Shown here: piece by piece, positions 55,026-64,000 of the stretch
How the letters are laid out: each line of letters begins with the position of its first letter
Position numbering within the stretch: position 1 is the first letter of the stretch
NCBI GenBank assembly: GCA_029009155.1
Contig: JAQXJX010000021.1
Span: forward strand, 1-64,000
Reading direction: 5' to 3'
From: Mycoplasmataceae bacterium
GTDB lineage: Bacteria; Bacillota_I; Bacilli_A; Mycoplasmatales; Mycoplasmoidaceae
DNA: 64,000 bases
The notes under the pieces: generated by a model
Databases searched by the model: none
What the model saw: only the letters and a program-made list of their open reading frames with translations
Told to the model about the DNA's origin: nothing
Translations under genes and position numbers: made by a program

Positions 55026-56469
55026 ATTAAGTAAAAAACATTGTTTATTATTTACTAGTTTATTATTACCTACTTTTTCTATTTGTTTATCATCATGTAG
55101 TGTGAATCAAACATCAAAAATTGTTGTAGCCAATTGAGAGAGTTATATATCTAATAACTTGGTTAATCGGATCATACATGAAAATAATGTTCAATATTTA
55201 AATTATGCAACAAATGAAGAAATTGAAACAAAATTTAAAGATTACTATGATGTAGCAGTTCCTAGTTCATATGAGATGTTTGCTTTAATTCAAAAAGGAT
55301 GAATTGAAAAAATTGATTGAAAAAAATTTAATTTATATCAAATTGATGATGATAATCAAAAAACATCAAATTTAATTACTAATGGACATGAAGCTTTATG
55401 TTTGTTTTCAAATAATGTTCAACAAATTATTGAACAACAAACCGCTGCTTATAAACAAGTTTGTCATTTTAAAGATGATGAAAACATTTTAGATTACGGA
55501 ATTCCATATTTCTTACAAAATTTTATCTTTGCTTATAAAGGCGATGAAATTAATGAAATAACTAATGCTAATAATTGAAGCGACTTTCTAAAAATTGTAT
55601 CCCCTAAATTAAATCCAAATATAGATGAAAGATTTAAACCAACTGCTAAAAGTCATATAGCAATGATTGATGATGCTAGAACAATTTATGATTTAGCTAA
55701 TTTAATAAAAAATCAAGAACTTTATCCTAATGACCATTCTAAATGAGATGTTAATCCTTGTGAAAGCTCAAGAACAATCGAAAATTATAAAAATGACTAT
55801 TCTTACTTTACAAGTAAATACCAAAATGGATATTTTTATTTAAATTCTGACTCTGGACAAATTTTATCATCTTTTAGTCAAAAAGATGGTAATAATAGTG
55901 TACAGGCATATAATGGGGATATTTTGTATGCAGCCACAGGTGGTGGAATAAATGATATGGAATATGATCCTGAAGATCCAGATAAGTTTGTTTATGATAC
56001 AAGTAATTTTCATATTTATAATCCAGCTTGTTCACCATTAGTTTTAGAGTTTGTTGTAATGAACAATAAAAATGATAAAGCAAGTGAAAAACATTTAAAT
56101 AATGTTTATGATGTTGTTAAAAAAATGGTTCTTGAAAATGCTGATGATGAAAACAAAATCACAGAATATAATGATGAAAATGATGAATACACATCTGGAC
56201 CAATGAATAATTTTGATGAAGTTAATTATACAAGTCCATTAAAATTAATTGATGATTTTGTAATTAATGGTGATTATTTTAATGTATATGATCCTAACAA
56301 TCCAGACGATGGTGGGTATACACAAAAACAAGTAGATTTATTTAAAGAAATTTATAGTATTCCTGATTTTAGTTCATATAGTATTGATTGTTTGTTTGAA
56401 AAACCAATTTCAGATTTAGATAAATCAAATATGCATTGAGCTTTTAATGAAGAAAAAGAAAAGATTTAA
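55018..56469 (+). CDS. potD: Spermidine/putrescine-binding lipoprotein PotD
   Basis: A 483-residue extracytoplasmic solute-binding lipoprotein. The N terminus has a lipoprotein signal ending ICLSSCS, with Cys near residue 26 as the lipidation site. The following VVANWESYISNNLVN and DVAVPSSYEMFALIQKG resemble PotD segments that line the polyamine pocket. It is longer than the E. coli protein (348 residues), with an additional Asp/Asn-rich C-terminal section (MNNFDEVNYTS, DPNNPDDGGY). TGA codons provide the Trp residues that usually sandwich the polyamine. The gene ends 2 bp before tsaD. Confidence 0.9.
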
Positions 56470-56471
56470 TC

Positions 56472-57431
56472 ATGGATAAGAAAACTAACATTATTTTTGC
56501 TATTGAAACTTCATGCGATGATACAGCATTAGCAATAATTGCTAATCATAAAATAATTGCTAATGAAGTTTTAACCTTCAATGATGATCATAAAAAATAT
56601 GGTGGAATCATTCCTGAACTAGCAGCAAGAAATCATGCAAAACATTTAAATGATCTAGGTAAAAAAATTTTAAATCAAGTAAATCTAAAATGAGAAGATA
56701 TTGATAAGATTGCTTATACAGCCAAACCTGGACTACCAGGATGTTTACATACAGGAAAAGTATATGCAAAAAGTTTAGCTTTTTTATTAAATAAAGAACT
56801 TATTCCTATTGATCATATGATTGGTCATGCTTTTAGTTTTAGTATTGATAAACAAGAAGAAATTGATTATCCTTTTATATGTCTTGATGCTTCAGGTGGT
56901 CATACTATCATATATCTATTTAATTCTTTAACTGATTATTCAATTTTAAATCAATCAGTTGATGATGCTGTAGGAGAATGTTTAGACAAAATTGGAAGAA
57001 TATTAAATTTACCTTATCCTGGTGGAATTAATATTGACAAAATATATGATGAGTCTAAGACTAATATCAAAATGATAGCTCACCATCAACCAAGTGATAA
57101 TTTTAGTTTTTCTGGGTTAAAAACTTATGTGAGTAATTTGGTTAATTCACTAAAAATGAAACATCAAGAAATTGATATAGTTTCTATAGCCTCTAGTGCT
57201 CAAAAATGATGTATAGATGATTTAATAAGAAAAGTTAAATACTATATTTCATTAAATCCAAATGTTAAGTTTTTAGCAGTTGGTGGTGGTGTAAGTGCTA
57301 ATTCATTATTAAGAAAAGAGTTAAAACTTTTACCTATTAAAAGCTTATTGTCAGACAAAAAATATTCAGGTGATAATGCTGCAATGATTGCAAATATAGC
57401 TGACATCATTGTTAATTCAAGAAATAATTAA
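56472..57431 (+). CDS. tsaD: tRNA threonylcarbamoyladenosine synthesis protein TsaD
   Basis: Transfers the threonylcarbamoyl group to A37 of ANN-reading tRNAs, with TsaB/TsaE as usual partners. The 319-residue ASKHA-fold protein has AIETSCDDTALAI near the N terminus, GGIIPELAARNHAKHL, the metal-binding PIDHMIGHAFSF, and GGGVSANSLLR plus SGDNAAMIA near the C terminus. These are the canonical family motifs. It lies 2 bp after potD, and hence may be transcribed as the fifth gene of the pot unit; tsaD next to pot genes is not a functional necessity. TGA gives Trp twice. Confidence 0.96.
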
Positions 57432-57615
57432 TAAAACACTTAAGATTTTTTAGATGGTATTATTGCTAAAAAAATATATAGTCGATTATTAACATGTGAT
57501 TATATATTGTATTACCTCTACATGCTTTTTTGTGAGCAAAATTTTGAATAAGCCTTGATTAAATTTATGTAATTTAAAGTTATACATAATACAAAAATTA
57601 ATCATTCTTATATTA

Positions 57616-57646
57616 TTGGTTTTTATCCTTTTAAATTCTGTATAAT
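57616..57646 (+). promoter_or_regulatory. Promoter of the carbohydrate operon
   Basis: TTGGTT at 57616-57621 and TATAAT at 57641-57646 with a 19-bp spacer precede the PHP-HAD fusion gene by 37 bp. The TATAAT is exact; the -35 element is weak and the spacing slightly long. No catabolite-response element was recognised nearby. Confidence 0.55.
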
Positions 57647-57683
57647 AATATTAACATAGTTTTGGGAAAAAGAATTGGTTTAT

Positions 57684-59162
57684 ATGGCGGAGTTGTTAGT
57701 AAAAAATTTGTTTCATGTTCATGATAAGTGCAACGGTCATGCTTCAACTACAGTAAAAGATGTAGTTGAATATTCAATCAAGAATGGTTATAAAAAAATA
57801 GTTTATACAGAACATTGTCCATTATTAGACAATGGTAAATTATTTCGTCCAAGTATTGATGATATTAAACAAATGCGATTAGAAATAAGTCGTTTGCAAT
57901 TGAAATATAAAAATCAAATTGAAATTTATTTTGGTTATGAAGCAGAATATCCAAAACAACATCGTGAATATTTCCAAGAACTAGCAAAATCTGGCTTATG
58001 TGATTACATGATTTTTGGTAATCATTTTTATGGAGACATGTGAGGCAATTTTAAATTTACTGCAAGAGATGTTCCAACAGTTGAAGAACTAGATGAATAT
58101 TATGAACAAACTCTTTCAGCCTTTAAATCTGGATTGTTTTCATATTTTGCACATCCAGATATTTGAGTTGCTCCATATTGTCATAAATATGGATGAGATG
58201 ATAAAGCAAAGGAATTAACACAAAAATTAATTGATTTAGCTATTGAATATGACATGCCACTAGGATTTAATGCAAATGGAATGCATTCACCAAGAGATGG
58301 TTTCAATTATCCAAGTGAATATTTTTGAAAAATGGTAGCAAATACTAAAGCAAAAGTTTTAATTGAAGCTGATGCTCATCACATGAAAACATTATCAGTT
58401 GAGTGAATGAATAATACTTATAATGAAGCTGTTAAATTCGGACTAAAAGATTTAATTGTTGATGATATTCCTTTAAAATTATTTCCTATTTCACAAAAAA
58501 TTAAAGGAGCAATATTTGATTTAGATGGAGTTTTAACTGAAACAAGTGAATTACATTATCAAGCATGAAAAGAAATCTTGTCAAAATATAACATTAGTTT
58601 AACTCGAGAAATTAATGAACAAGTTAAAGGCTTAGCTCGAAAAGACACATTAATCAAAATTTTAGAAATTTCTAACATGTTAGATAAATTTTCAAATGAA
58701 GAGTTAGATAAGATTTGTGCATTAAAAAATGATAAATATTTGGAATTGCTAAAAACATTATCTCCTAAAGATGCAAATCCAAATATTGTTGATTTATTAA
58801 CAATTCTAAAAGCTAAAAAAATAAAAATTGCTCTTGCATCAAGTTCCAAAAATGCACCATTAATTTTAAAGAAAATTGAGTTATATGATTTCTTTGATTA
58901 TATAGCTGATCCAACGCAAGTAAAAAGATCCAAACCAGCTCCAGATATTTATCTTCATGCAGCACAAGGTATTAATATTCGTCCAAATGAGTGTATAGGA
59001 TTTGAGGATGCATTAATGGGAGTACATGGGTTAAATGATGCAAATATATTTTCAGTTTGCATTAACCAAAATAAGGATATACAACAAATATCAAGTATAG
59101 CCTTTAATACAACAAAGGATATAGATTTTTATAGGATAGAGGAAAAATTCAATGGCAGATAA
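57684..59162 (+). CDS. Fusion of a PHP-domain phosphatase and a beta-phosphoglucomutase-type HAD enzyme
   Basis: A 492-residue two-domain enzyme read in one frame with TGA as Trp. Residues 1-270 resemble the HisJ-type PHP phosphatase: LFHVHDKCNGHAS, YTEHCPLL, FGYEAEY, FGNHF, FAHPDI, and EADAHH supply the metal ligands in family order. Residues 274-492 form a HAD of the beta-PGM type: AIFDLDGVLTETSELHYQAW with Asp 279 and Asp 281, ALASSSKNA, RSKPAPDIYLHAA and GFEDALMGV. Beta-PGM interconverts beta-glucose 1-phosphate and glucose 6-phosphate, which fits the downstream GH65 phosphorylase. The role of the PHP half is open; histidine synthesis is not evident. ATG 57684 is preferred to the TTG 9 bp upstream. 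It overlaps the next gene by 11 bp. Confidence 0.85.
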
Positions 59163-61716
59163 TAAAAATAAAAAAAGCGAAAAGAAAGGTCTATTTGGAT
59201 CAATTAAAAAAATGAAGGCTAAAAGAGCCCGTGCTGCAAAGAGAAAAGACGAACTAAAAGAGAAAAAAGCAAAAGCTAAAAAAGCTCGCAAGTACCGTTT
59301 AACTCATAAGCCCAAAAAAGTTAAAAAAGCAGTTTCAAAAAAAATTGAACCAAAAAAAGTAATTAATCAATCAGGCAATGAAAATTACATTAAAACATTG
59401 TTCAAAATTGAACCATGATCACTTTCTCAAGATGTTATATATGAAGGTGATGATGCTTTAGTTGCTGAATCACTAACTTCTATTGGTAATTCTCGCATGG
59501 GAATGAGAGGTAATTACGAAGAAAAATATACTGGAACAACACACCAAGGTTCTTACCTTGCTGGTGTTTGATACCCTGAACCTACAAGATGTGGTTGATG
59601 AAAAAAAGGATACCCACAATATTTTGGTAAGATAGTTAATTCTGTAAACTATATAGGTTTTTCTGTTAAGATTGATGGAATAGAATTAGATTTAGCTAAA
59701 CAAAAACCATTAGAATTCCACCGAACTTTAAATTTAAAAAATGCTAACTTATCACGTAAATTTGTTACTTTAGTAAATCGAAAAAAGATTGAAGTTTGCA
59801 CTAATCGTTTTATTTCAGATAAGGATAAAGATATTGCTGTTATCCAATATACAATTAAAGCACATAATGATTTAGAATTAGAATTAGTATCATATTTAGA
59901 TGGTCATGTAAGCAATTATTTAGATGGTTTTGTTGACACAAACAGATTTATTTCATTTTGAGATGTTTCTGATACTCAATGCGAAAAAGATGTTGCTGTA
60001 ATTTCTGCTAACACTAAACCTAATAATTTTAAAACTGAACAATTTTGAGCAGCTTGAGCATTAGTTAGTGAATGTACTGATCGAACAATAACACCTGAAA
60101 GAATTAGAACTAATGAATTTGTAGGTTACAGATATAAAACAAAAATGTTAAAAGGTAGTGTATTAACATTTACTAAATATGTTGCAGTTGTTGATTCACG
60201 TTATGTTGAATATAAAGATCATGCATCTGTATCTCCAAGTAAACTTCAATCAGTAGCTATTAAAAAAGCTAAAGAAGCTTATGAATTAAATTATGAAAAA
60301 TTAAAAGAACGTAATGATTTATCATGAAAAGAAAAATGAGATAATGCTGATATCCAAATTGAAGGTGATGAAAAATCACAACAAGGAATTAGATACAATA
60401 TCTTCCAATTATTATCAACATATGATGGATTTGATAGTCGTTTAAATATTGGACCAAAAGGATTTACTGGTGAAAAATATGGTGGAGCTACATATTGAGA
60501 TACAGAAGGATATTGTCTTCCTATGTATTTATCAATAACTAAACCTGAAGTTTCAAAAAATTTATTATTATATCGTTATGGTCAATTAGACCAAGCGGTG
60601 CATAATGCACAAATGCAACAACTTGATGGTGCTTTATTCCCTATGGTTACATTTGATGGAATTGAATCCCATAATGAATGAGAAATTACAATGGAAGAAA
60701 TTCACCGTAATACAACAATAGCTCATGCTATTTACAATTATTGTCGTTACAATGATGATAAGCATTATTTGATGACTAAAGGATTGGAAGTATTAATTCA
60801 AATTGCGCGTTTCTGAGCTTCTAGAGTTCACTATTCAAAAAATTTATGTAAGTACATGATTCATGGTGTAACTGGACCAAATGAATATGAAAATAATGTT
60901 AATAACAATTGATATACAAACTTTGGTGCACAATGAGTATTAAATTATACATTGTCTTTACTTGGTGATTCTAAGTCAAGACCAGTTCGTGAAAAATTAA
61001 ATGTTTCTTTATCAGAAATTAAAAAATGAAATAGAATTTCTGCAAACATGTACCTTCCTTATAGTTATGATCTTAAAGTTATTATTCAAAATGATACTTT
61101 CTTAGATAAAGAGTTAAGAACAGTTCAAACTTTAACTGCAGATGATCGTCCTATTGTACAAAAATGAAGTTGAGATAAAGTTCTTCGTTCATGTTTTATT
61201 AAGCAAGCTGATGTTTTACAAGGTATATATTATTGACCAGAAAAATTCTCTCGTGACCAAATGAAAAACAATTTTGACTTCTATGAACCAATGACAGTTC
61301 ATGAATCATCATTGTCACCATGTATTCACTCAATAATTGCTAGTTGAATAAATTATCGTGATAAAGCAGTTGAATTTTATTTAAGAACTTCTAGATTAGA
61401 TTTAGACAACTATAACAATGATACAAAGGATGGCTTACACATTACATCAATGGCTGGATCATGATTAGCAATTGTTCATGGTTTTGCATCAATGCGTGTA
61501 ATTGATGATAAATTACATTTTAAACCATTTTTACCTAACATTTGAAAATCATATAAATTCAATATTAATTTTAGAGGTAACTTGCTTTCAGTATATGTAG
61601 ATAAGAAAGTTACAAAAATTGACTTATTAGCAGGTGAAAGACTCGATATTGTTGTTTACAACAAAGATGTAACAATCACTAAAGACAATAATCTAGTAAT
61701 TCAAACAGGTAAGTAG
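59152..61716 (+). CDS. GH65 disaccharide phosphorylase (maltose or disaccharide-phosphate phosphorylase)
   Basis: An 854-residue glycoside hydrolase family 65 enzyme, which cleaves an alpha-glucosidic disaccharide with phosphate to give beta-glucose 1-phosphate. The (alpha/alpha)6 barrel has [16 protein letters not shown] and [15 protein letters not shown], with the general acid Glu near residue 578. The product would feed the beta-PGM half of the upstream gene. The first 75 residues are extremely basic ([20 protein letters not shown]) and are an addition to the normal GH65 start, which begins near residue 85. Motifs favour maltose phosphorylase, but the neighbouring PTS would deliver a phosphorylated sugar, as in trehalose-6-phosphate phosphorylase operons. 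About 25 TGA Trp codons occur. Confidence 0.88.
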
Positions 61717-61726
61717 GAGGAATAAA

Positions 61727-63736
61727 ATGGCACAGCAAGAATCAATATTTGAACAAACTATACGTGAGTTTATTAAAGCCGTTGGCGGTGTAGAAAATGT
61801 TAAGAATGCTTTTAATTGTGCATCTCGTTTTCGTTTTACAGTAAATGATAAATCAAAAGTAGATATTCAATTATTAAAAAATATTCACCTTTCAAAAGGT
61901 TTAAACATTAGCGGTGAACAATATCAATTAATTTTTGGCCCAGGTACTGTTAATAAGGTTATGGACTATTACAATAAATACTTATTGTCTAGTGGAGGTT
62001 TAGCACAAAAAACAAGTGATAATGTACAACAAAAACAACTTGCTTTTGGTCAAAAACCTAAAGCCTTATCTTGAAATAAAGATGTTTCATTTTCAGGAAA
62101 TGTCTTTAATTTAGTTAGAAAAGGTATTAGAGGATTTGCAAATATCTTTATTCCTTTAATTCCAATTTTCATTGGTGGTGGTTTTTGTTTAGCACTTAAA
62201 GCTTTAATTGGCTCATGCATAAATAATGCTACAACTGGTTTTGGTGCTGATCTAGCATATTTCTTTAATATGGCTGGAGGAATGATTTTTAGTTCATTAC
62301 CAATTTTTGCTGGATACACATGTTCTAAACAATGAGGTGGAAACCCATGATTTGGAGCTGCAATTGGTGCAGTTCTAATTTCACCTGACATTATAAATTC
62401 ATGAAGCTTACAAGCTAATGGTTTAGTATACTTACCTATTGGTTCTGATGCTAGTCGTGTAGATTATGTAATAGCATTTTTAAAACAATTATCAGGTTCA
62501 GATGATTGAAGAAATGCTCAATCTGCTTTTGTCCAACAATTTAATCAATTACATTGGAGTGAATTAGAATCAGCACTTGCAAATAATCAAATTTCTGATG
62601 CTCTATGACAAGATTTCAATAATTGAAAAATATCTTCAGGTGAATCATTAGGTTCACTATTAAGTGGTGTTAAAATAGTAAGAGTATTGTTTTCTTCATG
62701 CTCATTCTTTTCTCTTAAATTAATTGGTTATCAAGGTCAAGTATTTACAATCATATTAGTTAATGCTTTTGCTGTTAATGTTGAAAAACTATTAAAGAAA
62801 GTTATTCCTGATTGTGTTTCATTAGTATTTAATCCATTATTGATAATTAGTTCATCTATTTGAATGGCATTTTGAGTAATTGGACCATTTGGAAGATGAA
62901 TTAGTGATGGTGTAGCTTTCATATTCAGCTCATTATTCAAATATACAAACTATGGATATGGTATTGGTATTGGTGGTGCTATATTAGCCTTCTTATACTC
63001 TCCATTAGTAATGACTGGTTTACATCAAGGTATGTTACCGGTAAAAGCAACAATCATTTCAATGCAAGGTGTTGATTATACAACTCCTATTGAAATATGT
63101 TCAAACTGCTCACAAGGTATTGCTGCTTTAGTTCTTCTATTATTTGTTGTAAAATCAAAAGAAAAATTACGTGGACAAATGATTTCTGGAGGAATTTCTG
63201 CAAACTTTGGAATCACAGAACCAGCAATCTTTGGTATTACATTACAATGTAAACATGCTTTCTTAGCAGGTATGATTGGTGCAGCGTTTGGAGGATGATG
63301 AGTAGGTATGACACAAACATTAGCTAATACTATTGGTATCTCATCATGATTAGGATTAGTACAATTCTCACCATTTGAACCAACTGAATCTATTCAAATT
63401 TGATGAAACTCATTATCATGAACTCCAGTATTACAAAATATTCCACCAATGTTTAATATGTTAATAGCATTATTAATAGCTGTATTTGCAACTTCATTAA
63501 TGACTATTATCTTATCAGCAACAAAATTTGGTAAAAAACAAATTGCTGAATATTCTCAAACAAATGATCAAACTCAATTTGCATTATGACTTGATAAAAT
63601 TTTGAAGAAAAATAAAGGACCTAAAGCTCCAACTAGTGCAAATAATAAGTCTTCATCAAGTAAGAATGAACAAAATAATGTAGTGCAAACAAGTAAAAAC
63701 ATGTTTTCATTAAACATGAGAATAAGAGGATTTTAA
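61727..63736 (+). CDS. PTS sugar transporter subunit EIIBC (glucose/sucrose/trehalose superfamily)
   Basis: A 669-residue membrane-bound EIIBC. The EIIB domain is N-terminal, with the phosphorylatable Cys 31 in FNCASRFRF. The EIIC domain runs from about residue 125 to 620, with hydrophobic segments, the GITEPAIFG motif near residue 495 and the aromatic-rich loops typical of sucrose/trehalose-type carriers. An insertion of about 90 residues is seen between early EIIC helices. The last 55 residues form an Asn/Ser/Lys-rich tail, without the EIIA domain some homologs carry; EIIA must come from another gene. GGAGG lies 7 bp upstream of the ATG. It is third in the carbohydrate operon. Confidence 0.92.
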
Positions 63737-63738
63737 TT

Positions 63739-64000
63739 ATGGAAGAAATAAAAACAAATAATGTAACTAATAATCCACCAAAAACAGATAATGTTAAAAA
63801 AACTGATTCTTCAAAAAATAAATCTAAAAAAATATCATTAATTTTTAACTACATTGTAAAGCATCGTTTTTGAATAACAGTTATTTCTTTATTGATATTC
63901 TCAATTATTTGTTTTGCATTGGTTGGATATTATGGAAAATATTTATTTAATCCAATCCCAGATGCTGCTACAACAAATCCTGAAACATATTTTTCAATGT
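63739..64000 (+). CDS. Start of a single-TM membrane protein, cut by the window edge
   Basis: About 87 residues are visible, beginning two bases after the EIIBC stop. A Lys/Asn/Thr-rich cytoplasmic N terminus of about 45 residues precedes one hydrophobic helix (FWITVISLLIFSIICFALVG) and a stretch that should be outside the cell. GAGGA lies about 10 bp upstream. Position suggests it is the fourth gene of the carbohydrate operon, possibly an extracellular glycosidase or binding protein anchored at its N terminus; the fragment itself shows no catalytic motif. Confidence 0.7.

Overview
The window is a low-GC chromosomal segment from a mollicute. UGA must be read as tryptophan: nearly every long gene contains in-frame TGA at sites where its family has Trp (EF-G, EF-Tu, UvrB, RNase R, SecA, the permeases and others). 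Wall-synthesis genes are absent, intergenic gaps are short and neighbouring genes often overlap by a few bases. The gene set (GpsA, PnuC transporters, a DXS-like enzyme, PotABCD with a large PotA insertion, DinB, BspA-like surface proteins, the der-cmk-MG331-like order) best fits the Mycoplasmoidaceae/Malacoplasma side of the mycoplasmas. That placement is an inference from gene content.

Layout. 1-3050: the tail of a membrane-anchored surface protein, then on the minus strand a C5-cytosine methyltransferase overlapping an HNH endonuclease, which looks like a type II restriction-modification pair. 3051-3757: eight minus-strand tRNA genes (Arg-Pro-Met-Ile-Ser-fMet-Asp-Phe). 3997-13250: peptide deformylase, RNase J, an APC permease, ribosomal protein S4, two tandem PnuC-type transporters, a membrane J-domain/zinc-ribbon protein and a MATE exporter. 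13384-17741: rpsL-rpsG-fusA and tuf. 17848-25820: UvrB, an LRR/Ig-like surface protein, a PAP2-like membrane protein, an HD phosphohydrolase, and rubrerythrin followed by two paralogous two-TM proteins. 25875-26583 is a non-coding gap. 26619-31308: a second APC permease, then secG-rnr-smpB.

31362-44676: aldose epimerase, SecA, an alpha/beta hydrolase, a lipid kinase, ruvA-ruvB, dinB, tlyA, recU, gpsA, der, cmk and a tail-anchored coiled-coil protein. 44877-51689: a third APC permease, then hrcA-unknown-dxs-like on the minus strand, and a divergent protein made of two fused Cof-type HAD phosphatases. 51679-57431: potA-potB-potC-potD-tsaD. 57684-64000: a carbohydrate operon of a PHP-phosphatase/beta-phosphoglucomutase fusion, a GH65 disaccharide phosphorylase, a PTS EIIBC and the start of another membrane protein.

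The parts most worth attention are the carbohydrate operon (a fused PHP-HAD enzyme, with a phosphorylase beside a PTS permease, which suggests phosphorolysis of a phosphorylated disaccharide), rubrerythrin with its paired small membrane proteins, the double-Cof protein overlapping potA, an initiator tRNA lacking two of the three classic G:C pairs, and three copies of a 10-bp sequence between hrcA and the double-Cof gene. No CRISPR array, rRNA gene, insertion sequence, prophage or replication origin was seen.
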